Positions 1 to 12,168 of a stretch of DNA of 64,000 nt are shown here, piece after piece; position 1 is the first letter of the stretch; every line of letters begins with the position of its first letter. The stretch comes from Straminergon stramineum (Eukaryota; Streptophyta; Bryopsida; Hypnales; Calliergonaceae): NCBI GenBank assembly GCA_963920665.1, contig OY987272.1, positions 5,337,001-5,401,000 on the forward strand, read 5' to 3'. A model generated the notes under the pieces. That model did not search any database. It was not told the DNA's origin and worked only from the letters and a program-made list of their open reading frames with translations. The position numbers and the translations under genes were made by a program.

Positions 1-865
1 ATCCATCTAAGCAATAAGGTGTCCATATGTGCCAATATACATAAGTGCAATGGGGGCTAAGTCTTTGTCACACAAACTTTTCCTTACTTCTGATCGACCC
101 CATCGATCAATCTTTTGCTCTTGTAATGGACCAATCAACAGTGGAGTAGACATGCACCTGTATATAGTCACTAAATATAATTATATCTAGAAATAAGTAA
201 ACGTGTTACAAGAATGCGACTGTCAAGTTTATGCATTTAGTGGCAACTAACTAACATGCATGAGATGTACACTCAATAGAAAGAATTATGAATGTGTGAG
301 TAGGGAGTCAACAAAGCTGTCATTGTTTGTAAGTGGAAATCTCTACATTACTCTCTCCCCCTCCAGGTCTTGAAATTGTGGTTTGCCAACTCAATAAAAT
401 ATGGGATTTGAAGCTTGAATTTTGAATTTTATTTTATTTTGTAAGTTAATTAGCTACTTGTTTGCCAACTTTTCTTATTGGAGTGCATATACTTAGCATA
501 TGCATACTATATTTTGACATGTGAGGATTTAATGAAAGTTACTAAAAATAGACATACTCTTCATATATAACTTAAATGGTGCTTACTATACTTGGAGTAA
601 TTACAAGCTTAAAGCCTTTTTTGGTTTGAGCAATTCAAGGTGCAAGAATTGACACAATCATCTGTACAACGAATTGAAACTAGTACTAAAAATTGCTAAG
701 GCTTTGAAGTTAATAAGTAAACTAGCTATATATTGAGGGATATTTCTACTATCCCAGACCTAAATCCAACCCTTTAAGTTAACAAAGTTCAAAATGAGAT
801 TTGAATAAAGATTCCATATGGAGCGTAAATATAAGACTAGTATCCATGACCATTATGCCCTCATA
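1..865. repeat. Block A, truncated third copy (A0)
   Basis: This stretch aligns by eye with 25,243-26,105 and with about 9,060-10,090. Landmarks include the shared phrase AAGGTCTTGAAATTGTGG at about 363, 9,458 and 25,634, the following CAACTCAATAAAATATGGG, and GAATAAAGATTCCATATGGAG near 800. Similarity to the other copies stops near 860, so this is a truncated copy. No open frame of interest is present. It shows that the receptor-cluster repeat unit extends, or once extended, to the left of this window. Confidence 0.75.
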
Positions 866-2990
866 ACATTTCACTAGGATCGAGCCAAGTGCCAATTAGC
901 TCTCATGGTCATCATCTTCTATGACAATGTGAACATTGGGGCCACCGCTCGATCGCACAAGTATCTGATTTCTTGAACGTTGTGAACCACCATATTGATT
1001 CACCCTTATGAAATCAAGAATATAGTCAATTTCCTTAAATTTACAAATCCGGAAGTGTTAGTACTCCAAATTAAGCCATAGCCATCAATTAGGGAGTTTT
1101 CCGCTAAATACCAATGGAAACTTCATGAGGTTAGGGCGAGATGCTAGAAAATGCAATTAAAAGAAAATTAGGGAAAATTCTAGGAAAAAAATGGATAGTT
1201 AAAACTAAAAAGAGGTTAAGCAAGATTTGGTAGAGTAACCAAATTAGGCTAACGGTAAAATGATGTGAAAATGAAAACTAAAAATGCAAAATCAAAATGA
1301 AAACAAGAGACTAGGAGTTGGAAATGAAACTAAATGTAAATTAAAAACTATAAAAATTAATAAATAGTAAAAAACATAAAAGAAGTTAGTTAAACTAAAA
1401 TTATGACTAAAATACTAGTGTAGTGACTAAAACACTAAAATAGGATTTTATAGTAATGTAGGGGATTGAACACTAAAATAGCGCAATTTACACTAAACTA
1501 GTGGATTTACAATAATGTAATGCAATTTGCACCAAATTAGCGGATTTATAGTGAATTAGTGTAGGATGAAAGTAGTTAGGTAAAATTAATCTGTTAGAAG
1601 TTTGAATATAGGCAAAATTAGGGTTTGGAGCTCTCTCTCTCAACTCTCTCTTAATTTCCCCAACTTTGTGTGCATGTGTGTTAAAGAGCTTTTGGGGTGA
1701 TTATAGACATTTTTAAAGCATGAGGAGCTAAAGACTAGAAGGAGGGAAACAAGGTAGGACAATTTGTTGAGTAGGTAATTATTTTTTGAGAAAAAATGGT
1801 GAAGGAATGATGGGAGTGAGGTTAGATGGGAATTGGGAGTGAAGAGAATTAAGGTTTTGTTGAAATGGGAGGGGACTACCGACTTTGGTGACTAATTGCA
1901 GAAGATTAGAAGAGTGGAATGGGTTGAATTTTTGGAAGGATGGAGAGGGGAAAGTCAGCTTTCAAATAAGACAAGTCTGGAGCAATTCCAAACAAGGATG
2001 AGGACGGAGCGGTCAATTTTGTGTGAGGAGGTCAAGCTACCTCCGCCACAAAAGACCGACAACTTTGGCGAGCAACTGTGGTAGTTAGGCCAAGTAGATC
2101 AACGTGAATTTTGGTGAGAAAAAAGATGAGGAAGTTAGCTTTCCAACGAGACAAGTCTCGCCCAATTTGGAGTAGGGACGAAGACAAGGTAATCATTTTA
2201 GTGTAACAAGGTCTACTACCCATTTGGCGGCACTTTATTTTGGGTATTTCATCTTTTTTTTCTTGTGATTCAACTGAATCTAAATGTAATGTTAATTACA
2301 ATATTATCTTTTCTTATCAATGTTGAAGGAATAGTTCAAAGGCCATGCATGCAATGTTCTTGTAGGGTGTGAATGTTTAGAGGGTATATGAGGAATTTTT
2401 AGGGTTTTAGGGCAAGTGCAGAAGTGTTGCCCAAATTGGGGGTAAAATTAGGGTTAGAATATGGATTAGGAAATTGAAGGAAAAAACTAATTGACCTAAA
2501 AGGAATGTATGAATATGTTAGGGATGGGATCTATGGAATTAGGGAGGTATTTAGCATCAATTTAGGAAGTGAGTTAGGAATTGGGGTGGTTGTGGTTTGC
2601 TGGAATTTAATTTCAGGACACCAAATTGACCCATTTGGTGCCCTGATGGCTAATTTTAGGCAAATTTAAGCCTTGTAGGTTGCCCTAACCTCCCAAGGTA
2701 GGTACTAGTGTCATTGGAGGATTTCAAGGTGCATATTAGGGTGGTGTAAGGGTGCTGCCCCCATTTCACTTAGAATAGTTTAACTTTTAAAAATTGATAA
2801 AAAAAAGCATTTAGGAGTCCATTGCTTGGAGGGCAATTTAGGTAGAGGTCCCATACACTCCCTGCTGGCCAACTCTAGGGGGTTTCTTTGCCTTGTGGTG
2901 AAAAAGCCTCATAAACACCAAGATGCACAGTGCACTTGTGGTGGATGTGATCTAAGATGAGAAGTAATTGAAGGGGAATTTCTCACCACA
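866..2990. other. Gene-free AT-rich stretch with a diverged tandem repeat
   Basis: No gene is recognised. From 1,390 to 1,570 the sequence is built of irregular repeats of ACTAAAATAG-like words (low complexity). Around 1,640 there is a CT-rich tract. From about 1,918 to 2,232 two diverged units of roughly 160-180 bp follow each other; both carry versions of AGCTTTCAAATAAGACAAGTCT / AGCTTTCCAACGAGACAAGTCT. The short open frames here lack any domain I know. Confidence 0.6.
1918..2232. repeat. Diverged direct tandem repeat, two units
   Basis: Unit 1 (about 1,920-2,050) and unit 2 (about 2,100-2,232) share the order of several words: GAATTTTTGG/GAATTTTGG, TTAGCTTTCCAACGAGACAA and its variant at 1,958, AAGGATGAGGACGGAG/AGGGACGAAGACAAGG, and CTACCTCCGCCACA/CTACCCATTTGGCGGCA. 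Identity is only moderate, so the duplication is old. The function is unknown. Confidence 0.5.
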
Positions 2991-3590
2991 AGGAATGGAG
3001 GCGATCACTGTCCACTTTGCCTTTGACGTTGGTGTCGATCGTTGACGCCATCAAATCACTCATCACTCCCACTCCGGAGGGTGATTTGTTTTCTTCAAGG
3101 ATTTACACAAACGGCAACCCTTACGAAATTGTGGAGGACGTCATCTTCAAAATGTCATGACGCTCCGATGGTGATTGCAACTAGGAGTTGGTCCCGAAGA
3201 AGACGTGCATTCCACATCACAGAGTCCAAAAGAATGGTTCATGTGACCTTCCCGATTGTGACACAATGTTACCCGGAGGGTAGTACGATGGATCCTAGTC
3301 ATGGAATAGCCTTTTGAATGGTCGTGTTCACTTCCCTTGTGATTTCTCAATACATCGCTATTAGTCTTCCTGGTGGCGGAATGGAATGTTGATGACTGGC
3401 ACGAATGTTGTAAGCGATGGGTTGTTTTCGCGACTTCGCCCATGAGGAAGAGGAGGTGCATGCTTCTGGATTTTTTTTTCCTTGAGTTTTCTCTACACAA
3501 AGAGGAAACTGGGCCTACAGTCTGCACTTACAAAGTGACAAGGACGCCTAGGAACTGTGAACAGGGAATAACAAGTGTTGAATAAAATTT
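2991..3590. other. GC-richer island, possible decayed coding sequence
   Basis: Compared with its surroundings this 600-bp segment is GC-rich and holds overlapping open frames on both strands (3,042-3,317 plus; 3,147-3,527 minus; 3,373-3,585 plus). None has a domain I recognise. One plus-strand frame reads [18 protein letters not shown] and then on through many in-frame stops, which is what an old gene or transposon remnant would look like. I cannot assign a family, and this may simply be non-coding DNA of unusual composition. Confidence 0.3.
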
Positions 3591-6500
3591 ACTAGTTACA
3601 GCTTGAAGTTGATTGCTACAACTTTTGCTTTCTTTTGGTATCTCCACATGTGGTAGGAATTCTCTATGCTTGTTGTAGTGTCAATTTCATAAAGAGTCCA
3701 CAGTCTAGACATCGGCTGAGAAGAAGAATAACACAAAACCGAATGACTTTTGCAATTTTGATAGAAAGTAGCAATTCTAGTTTTGTTTTGTTTTTTTTTT
3801 TTTCCTTTGAAACAAAGGGGCAAGCTTGTTTCTTAACCCATAAACGACGCGGTGGATGTTTTTTGTCCAAGGAATGACAAGGAATTCTCCTATATAGGAC
3901 AAAAGTACAATTATTCATCCTCAAAATTAGGAGTCAAAGGGGGAGATCTTCTACAGTAATTTGACTCCCAATTAGTATTTTTGGTTTTTTAAAAGTAGAT
4001 GATGTCACACGGTTCCCAAAAGCTTGATTTCCATGGTCACCAATCTAGCGTTGAAGGATTAAGGGAAAAATTATACATCACTCCTTGAGGATCCTAGGTC
4101 CAAAGATTCGCAAGGGAGATAAAACAATTCTTTTTTAAAGTAGATACACCCTTCATTATTGTGCCTCCTCCATTTTTGTCAAATAGGTGTTTCTTAAAGT
4201 GTCTACAATATAACCTCAAACTTACAAATGGCTCCTACTTTACAAATGGTGCTTCATGGTTAAAGTAACAAACTTTTAGAGAATGGTTTGGGATCTTTCT
4301 CAAGGCGCTTCAAACATGCACCTATTGAACATTGAAGTTTTTTCTAGTCATGACCATGAAAATTCATAGAAAATACCAAAGTTCTCCAAAAAAATTATTT
4401 TTTATTTAGAATATTACTAATTCCATTTGTCTACATGCAAAAATTACACCAAGTTGTGAATTTCACTCTATGTATACACACCAATGTAAATAAACAAGAA
4501 TAGATTTTTTTCAACTTAGTAAGAATTCACCACTATTGCACTTTTTAGCAAAGCAACATAAACTTAAGCAATTACAGAGTATTTCATGATTCTTTAACCC
4601 TCTTCTTTTGGAATCTTGATTTCAACAAAAAGATGAAGATTCAAGAGCCAAAAAAACTCTGATTACTTTTCGTCAGCAACACTTAATTTTGTAATGGTAC
4701 TATGGATACTAAGTGTCCAATGGATGACTTTATCTAAGATTCTAGGATGGAAAAAAATATTTTTTCAACCAATTTTTTTAAGATACTTGAGTACATTTTC
4801 AATGAATAGAATTTTCAATTCCCTCATTATGTTATTACTCACTTTTCTAAAAAAAAAAGAGGTTTAATCCATGGATCACTATTGTAATATATTTTGGCAA
4901 TTTCTTGCTATTTTCTCTTGATGTGAATTTTAGCCATAAAAATGATATTTTTTGAATTTGAGTCCAAATAATGACATGAAGCTTACAAAGTGCAATTTCT
5001 ACTCTAAATAGAAATTTTGAAAAGTTTGTAAATTTCAGTATTTTATGGCAAAATGAATTTTGGACCTATAACCATGAATTTTTTATTTTCTAATTTTACA
5101 GTGACATGGTAACTTTGGTTTATATCATGATTTTATAAGCTATAATGTACATCTATGTGAAAATTTCAGATTTTTTGAGTGTATTCTATATTAGATATGA
5201 ATTTTCTTCATTCTTTTCTTGAAAAATCCACAACAATTTCAAAAAATTCCAAAATTTTGTAACTTGTAATAGCTAGACATATGACTTCATCTCTGAAAAA
5301 TAAACATAAATTTTTTAATTTATATCTAGTTGCAAAATGGCAACAAATAGAGACTTGAAATCAATGGTCATTGACCCATCTTTTTAGGGTTAACAACCAA
5401 GTTCAAGGTAAGATACCCATTTGAGAGACTGAAGTTTAGGATTAGGTTTTGTTACATGGATAAAATCTACTTGTGCTGCACTTGATTGGACTATACACTT
5501 AGTCATCAGTTGAATTAGCTTATCACCACTCTCATCTCAATTCCTCCCTTATGCACTCAAGGGATACATTTCAAAACAAAAAATTTACACCACCAATATA
5601 TGAAGTTTATATTGGATTTTAGGTGGTAAAAAGTAAGATTTCCTTAAATTGAAAAGTCCCATTGTCCCTTTGGGAGACAAAATGGATTTCATGACCTCAA
5701 TATTCATCTTGATTTCTTGAAATTTTTTTGGAAGATAGAAAATACACTAGCTTTTGAAAATATAATTTTTATTTCAAATAGTGCTTAAAACCAAAAGTTA
5801 TGACACAAAAAGTCCTCTTTTAGGTGTGGTGGACAAAAAACCCCGTACACAAAAAGTAAAATGAATTAAAAAAAAATTCCTCATAGATTGTCATCTTATC
5901 TACATGTAAAACTTTTGTTTGTTCCATTTGGATTTGTTATGTGGAAGTTATATACAATCTTATTTTTCGGGCAATCAAAGCATCTTCTAAAAAAATAACT
6001 CATAGGATTCATTTCTAAATGCAATTTTGATGATTTTTCAAAAAACATTGTTTGACAAGGTTAAGTTTTCTTGATAAAACAATCTCACCATTAGGATTAT
6101 AGTGTTTCAATACCATCTTAGAGCTATTAATGATTTCATTTTTCCTTTAATCTTGGACCTACTTCTACTTAATAATTTTTTAAAGAATGAAAATCAAGTG
6201 TGCTTTTTATGAATTTTTTTTCCAAGACTTTCAACTAAATTCTTCAACATAATTTTTTTTTAATTAACAGTCTATAATGAAAAAAAATTCCAGAATTGGT
6301 GGTCAAAGTCATCTATAATTGCAAGCCAAGGTTCAAAAAAGTTTTTTTTCCAACTTAGAATGCTAATATCTTCCAATTTGTATAGTCAAACTTCATGAAA
6401 TTCTTACCACATGATCTAAGACTAGTGAAGTACAAGATCCTACAATTAGATTCTAAATAAATTGATTTCTTGGATGAATGTAGTGGAATAAGCAATTATT

Positions 6501-7733
6501 TTGAGTAGTTTTTGACAAAAAAAATGGCCTTGGGACTTTAGGGATTAAGATGTTTAATATTGTACCAGCAAGTTGGTTATCAAACATAATTCTCTCTTGC
6601 AACTAGATCATGATACTTAAGTTTCATTTTGGGGGATCCATAGCTCTCGGACAAAGTGAATGGAGGATGGGGTTAAGACTTTCTTAATTGCGTTACTATT
6701 TGTGGCAATAAAAGTGATTGGAGAGGATTGTGGAGTAACAATGAATGGATTTTATTGCAATTCTCGGTTTCAAGAGAAGGATTTCAAGAGCATCATTTAA
6801 ACATATAAGTGGAAGGAGGTACAAAATGAATGAAAAGCATCAATTGCTCATAACTATGATTTAAAATTAAGAAAGTCAATCCCAATAGAGAATTTTTTTA
6901 GAAGACATATCCCAGGCTTTCTTTTCATTATTTAAACATTTAAAAATTGGAAATGAATAATGACTTCAATGTTATTCCTACTTCCCCTATAGGAAAAACA
7001 AAACTCCTTATAATTTAATTATTTATTTATAAATCAACTTCTTATAATTTTCATCACATCAATCAAACTAGAGTGAATTCAATTTGATTGTGTAGATTGT
7101 ACCTACTTTACTCCATGAGGATTGATACTGTATGCCAAAGGTTTACTTTGAAGTTGGAAAATGAAATTCAAAAGATGATAAAATTAAAATATTCCTTTGA
7201 AAATTGGTATTTTGTTTGTAAAATATTTGAACTTGAAAAAAATAATTTTGCTTCAATTTTGACAGTTTTTTTTAACTTATTTTTTGGGGTGTTCGATAGC
7301 CTAGTTTGGAATATTGATTTTCAAAATCAAGTATAGCTCTTAAAACAAAAGCAAATAAATAATTGCACTACCTAATTTGACATTCAAATTTTGAAGAAAC
7401 AAATAAAATATTGCATTACTAACTTATTAGAATGACATAAATAGAAGCCTCACATGGAAAATAGAATGATTAAAACTATCTTAAGAATATTATGCAAAAA
7501 TTTTAAAATAAACCCTACCGAAATTTACAAAATGCCTATTGTTAGCTCAAATATTAAGATTATTGTGGATGCATGAGGAGTTTTTTGAATGAAAAATTGT
7601 CCTAAAGCACTTTAATCATCATCTAAAAGATGGAATTAACTTCCCAATTAGAATTTTCTATCCTCTTCATCCCTAACTCTTAGATTCTAGTTGTAGGTGT
7701 CAACATGTGAATTTTGAGCATATGGCTTGTCTA
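3591..7733. other. AT-rich gene-free stretch
   Basis: No gene is seen over about 4.1 kb. The sequence is rich in A/T runs and the short open frames (for example 7,088-7,336) are low-complexity Phe/Leu/Lys translations. It contains one candidate transposable element (5,643-6,549, listed separately). An inverted-repeat-like terminus, TTTTTAGGGTTAAC, lies near 5,380-5,393, with a possible partner TTAACCCTCTTCTTTTGG near 4,596. Confidence 0.6.
5643..6549. mobile_element. Candidate non-autonomous DNA element with TTAA...AAAGTCCCA ends
   Basis: The left end reads CTTAAATTGAAAAGTCCCA and the reverse complement of the right end reads CTTAATCCCTAAAGTCCCA, both followed by purine/pyrimidine-mirrored sequence (ATTGTCCC; AGGCC). 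The same pair of ends bounds 50,826-51,958, and interior words such as AT(C)CCTACAAT are shared between the two at a matching distance from the right end. There is no transposase frame. The call rests on shared termini, not on an empty-site comparison. Confidence 0.45.
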
Positions 7734-7919
7734 ACTCAAGTTACAAAGGAAGAATACAAGCAAGAACTTGAGGATATGAACTTTAGTTGCATTATCAAGA
7801 GCATTGTAATTCTATTGAAAGAAATTACTCAAGTTACAAAGGAGGAATAGAAGCAAGTACTTGAGGATATGAACTTTAGTTGCATAATCAAGAGCATTGT
7901 AATTCTATTGAAAGAAATT
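7734..7919 (+). repeat. 93-bp perfect-period tandem duplication, in frame
   Basis: Two units of 93 bp lie head to tail (7,734-7,826 and 7,827-7,919), nearly identical. The period is exactly 31 codons, and one frame reads through unit 1 as TQVTKEEYKQELEDMNFSCI followed by IKSIVILLKEI. Unit 2 repeats it with one stop (TAC to TAG) after TQVTKEE, then continues to a stop at about 7,926. It could be a scrap of a coding sequence or a chance open frame in a recent duplication; no family is recognised. Confidence 0.7.
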
Positions 7920-8794
7920 ACTATGTAAGTTCATTGGGAGCTTTCTGACAAGGGATTTTATATGGCACCTTCAAATGACAAATTTGATGATATTTTTTAA
8001 ACAAAACTAAAAAGAATAAAACATTTAGCTCTTACCTACATTCATTGTTAGCTCACATACCTCAATTTGGTGGTTTTGTCATGTCTCCATCAATGGAAAA
8101 TTTGAACCTTTCTAAAGAGTCCTTAAAACTGAATAGGTATACCAACCACTTTCATATACACATGGGTTGAAAGACTATTGTTGTCCCTATAGTTATTGTA
8201 CAATACATACTTAGACTTCTTGGATTAAAGGTATAAATATGACAATAGATTTGACCTTTATTTAATAGTTTGAACCTTGAGATTTTATATAGGCAACTTC
8301 ATATTGTAATTATGGCAAATCCTACAATGGACTCCAACTCAAGTGGCTATAAAAATATGTCTTGCATATTCAAATTTTATATAGGTGGACATTTTCAACA
8401 GGAAAAATTTGGAGAATTTTCTATTTTGAAAACCAAAAATGAGATGAAGCTGTCATCTAGGAATTAGAAGACATTGTCAAATTTGAAATCTACTTGAATT
8501 CACATGTAATTTTTTCTTTTGTCAAAGAACAAAATCTTCTTTATGTACTTAGGTCAAGTTTTTGTTTGTTGGTTTTGTTGTTGGCTTTCGACAGAAATGA
8601 AACGGAATTTCATTGCAGAGATAAAATTACAACGTCTGCTAGCCACAAGTGGCTTGGCAAGAGGAAACAAATAAAGGTCAAGTTGCTTTTGAAAACCAAA
8701 ATGAAACATTATAGGCAATTAAATCAACAACATAGATCTTTCCATTTATTGTTGCTAAGGCAAGGGATATAGTCCTTAATGATCAATGCTTATA
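7920..8794. other. Gene-free stretch, unrecognised short open frames
   Basis: Two plus-strand frames, 8,270-8,467 and 8,494-8,772, are open but match nothing I know and have no repeat partner in the window. Block A starts at about 8,795. Confidence 0.5.
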
Positions 8795-9735
8795 GCATCA
8801 CCCGTGGAGGTCACTCATCACACTTTGTCTCATGTTTTCAAGCTCATGGCATGGTGAAAGTGGATGCACGGATCTTTTGTCATAATATTTTTTCTCAAAG
8901 TCATTGTATTGGCAAAAATTTTCTCAAGTTTAGAGTCTTCCTTTTTTAGAGCTTTGTGTAGATGATGGTCACAATTTTGTGCACCCATAATCACACAAAC
9001 TTAATCAAGCTGATGATGAGCAACATTGTTGGATTGTTTTAATTCATTTTAATAGCCATTTGAGCTATTAGATATCCACATGTGAAAAATATGCACAAGC
9101 ACAATGGGGGCTACCACAATGTTCTTCAATGAGGCCAACACAAACTCGACCTTCCTTCTAATCGACCCAATCAACCATTCAATTGTTTGCTCTTGTAACA
9201 AGACAATGAATAGCTAGTGGAGTGCACCTGCACATGCATACAATCACTCAGTATAACTTAATTATGTCCACAAATTAGTGAGCATGTTACAAGAGTGAGG
9301 CTTTTGAGTTTCAGAATTTTGGGTTGAATTGGCTAACTTCTACACATGAGAAGAGCACTCAGTGGAAAGATTTGAAGGTCAACAGAGCTAGGATTGTCAG
9401 TAAATGGAAATCTTTGCATTAAGCTTTATCTCTTGTGCGTGCAGGCTCTTCCCCTCAAGGTCTTGAAATTGTGGTTTCCCAACTCAATACAAGATGGGAT
9501 TTGAAGCCTGAAGCTTGAATTTTATTTTATTTTATAAGTTAATTAGCTGCTTGTGTGCCAACAATTCTTGTTGGAGCACATATGCTTAGAAAATGTTTAA
9601 TTCTTTTTTTCATGTTAGGATTTGATGAAAGTTTATGAACAAAGACATACTCTTCATATATACATGTATATGGTACTAACTACACTTCGGAGTGAGAGAA
9701 TTGTCACAAGCATATGCACAAAGCTTTAAAACTAC

Positions 9736-9940
9736 TAAGGTAAAAGCACCCAATGGCATCCCCATACCCAATGGCATTCTTTTCTAGGCCAGGAATTCAT
9801 TCTAGAACATAAATGTAGCTGGATTCTAGACATCTTATCATTTTAGGTCAAAAAAATAAGCTCTCTACTGTCTATTTACATTTACAACCTGAAATGATTA
9901 TGCTATGTATAGTCTAACACCATTGGGTGCTCTTACCTTA
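9736..9940. mobile_element. MITE-like element, 205 bp
   Basis: The terminal inverted repeats are about 21 bp with one mismatch: left AAGGTAAAAGCACCCAATGG, right end in reverse complement AAGGTAAGAGCACCCAATGG. The block A2 and A0 counterparts (about 25,955 and 695) read straight across without it, so it is an insertion in A1. A TA dinucleotide flanks both ends (TA|AGG...CCT|TA), consistent with a TA target but not proof of it. No coding capacity. Confidence 0.75.
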
Positions 9941-11830
9941 TTGTAGTGCTTTGAAGTTAACCACAATAAACCAACTATATGTTTTTGGGTATTTCTACTG
10001 TGCCAGACCTAGATCCAACCCTTTGATGAAGTTCAAAATTAGATTTGAATAAAGACTCAATATGGAGTGTGAATATTTAACAAGATTGGTGTCGAACACT
10101 ATTATGGTGTGTGAGGATCAAATTGTTTGGAAGTAGAAGAGTTCACTAAATTCTGGTATGACTTCAGATTTAGAATAGCTAGTAAGTGTTCAACTTCTCA
10201 AAGAAGTTATTAGAAACAACTGTGCATGGATCAAATTTGATTGAAGTTTGTAAGCTTAGTACACATTAGTACACAATTGTGAGAGAAATGACTCCAACTT
10301 TATATCAAGGTTGGCAGAAATTTAAGAATCTGTTTCATTTATAGTCCCACCACAAATTAGAAGAGTATGCAATTTGACTAAGTAGACAGCAATTGACTTA
10401 AGAAGCCAAGCATCCATTAAATCTCTTGACAATAATAATAATCAAACTTCATTAAGTAGCTAATTGTTTTTGTAACAAGATTGCAAATAACTTACTTGTT
10501 TTGATGGATTTTGTTTAAAACATGAAGTACAATATGTAGCAATTTGGGGATCTTTGTATGTCCCATGAACATAGAGCTCATTGCCACTTGTGGCACAAAA
10601 TTAGGAGTCAAACCACTCATTTGTTTTGAAGCTTGATGAAGCTAGAATTGTCTATGCAAAAAAGCAGACAACAAGAATTATTTTTTTGTACAATATGAGA
10701 GGGAGATATAGCTTGTGGCTCCTTTCCAAGTCCCTAGTAAGACTTATAGAATTCTAAAATGGACATTTGACTTTACTAAGATTCTTACTCTCATCCAAAC
10801 ACATACAAGGAGCTAATTAATTGCTACAAGTTCTAGGAGTTGGGGAATTTCAAATACAATGGTATGTGGCAGTTGATATGAAGACAACCAAATGCCTCAA
10901 TAAAGCAAGGTAGGGTGCTTGCTTGAATAAGGCAATTGGTGAAGACCTTCTTTTTTGTTCTATGTGCCCAAATCAAAGAAATGTTCTTGGCAATGCCTAC
11001 TAGAGCTTTCCAATTTTGATTTTGCTTATAGTTGCCACTTGTCATCAATCATTAAGTTATGTCTACCATTGCTCCAACATTTTGGATAGTTGGTGGCCTC
11101 TTTTTGAACCCAACTTTTATTAAGTGGCATTCATATTTGGGAGATGTAGAAGGTATAGATCTTTCGACTTCAAAAATTCAACATTGTTGGATAGTATTGT
11201 TGAAGTTTTGATATTGTTGCATATCAATTTAGTCCTTGAAGTTCTTGGCATTTTGAATGGATTTGAAGCATAAAGCATATGATTTGGGATTTTATTTAGT
11301 TCTTGGTGATTGTTACTTGAGTATTTGGAGTGTAATGTGGTAAGAATTTTGTGTAACAAAGAAGAGAGAGTGCAAGTTAAGTTGTAGTTTCTTTGGTTCT
11401 TCATAGAGTTTGGATTGGCATCGCCTAATGTGATCTTAGTTTTCTCTTGTCAATCCAATAGTTCTTGTTTCCTAGTAGCCAATCATTCCATTCCTTAGAA
11501 AAGGAGGATTTTGGATGACATTTGGCATGAATCTGTTCTTTGAGAGTTTTTTGGCATATAATAAGAATTTGTAGATCTGTCCTTGAGAACTCTCTAAGTG
11601 AGAGTAGAAACTCAACTTGTCTAGCTTCACTCTAATAGTTGGACTCAAATTCAAAAAACAATATTTTCATGGCTAAAACTACACCATATGAATAGTGTAG
11701 TAATAGCCCAAATATAACATTTGTAATAGCATTCTCTATGGATATCATGTTTCACTTTTCACCCCCAAACATTCATTTATGTCATCTCCATAATGAGGTT
11801 GCACATGCAAAACTTCATCGACAAAGGGAG

Positions 11831-12168
11831 CATTAGAGGAGAATTGAGGGCTTCAAGAGCCCATTTTAGGGTTGTTTCTTGCATTGTTCCTTGTGCTGCC
11901 AGAAATTGGGAACCAACCCATAATGGGCTGAATTTCCGAATTTTTGGAGAAAAAAAATGAAAAATTTGTTTTCCCCAAAATTTCTGAAAATTATTAGTAA
12001 ACCTGAAACTGAATTTTAAAAAATTCAAATATTTTTTTGCAAATGAAAAAAAGAAATTGTGACATGGTAGTGTTTGTGCCACATCATAATGCTGATGTGG
12101 CGAGTTCCCACACCTTGGGAACTCAAAAGAATTCAAGGCCTCTTCATGCCCTCAAATCTCTTCTAATG
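11831..12168. mobile_element. MITE-like element, 338 bp (CATTAGAGGAG family)
   Basis: The left end is CATTAGAGGAGAATTGAGGG and the right end in reverse complement is CATTAGAAGAGATTTGAGGG. The counterpart in block A2 (about 27,955-27,970) lacks the whole segment. A second member with closely similar ends lies at 49,851-50,110, and both carry an interior GTGCCAC(G/A)TC motif preceded by GGTAGT. No transposase. I could not find a convincing target-site duplication. Confidence 0.75.
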
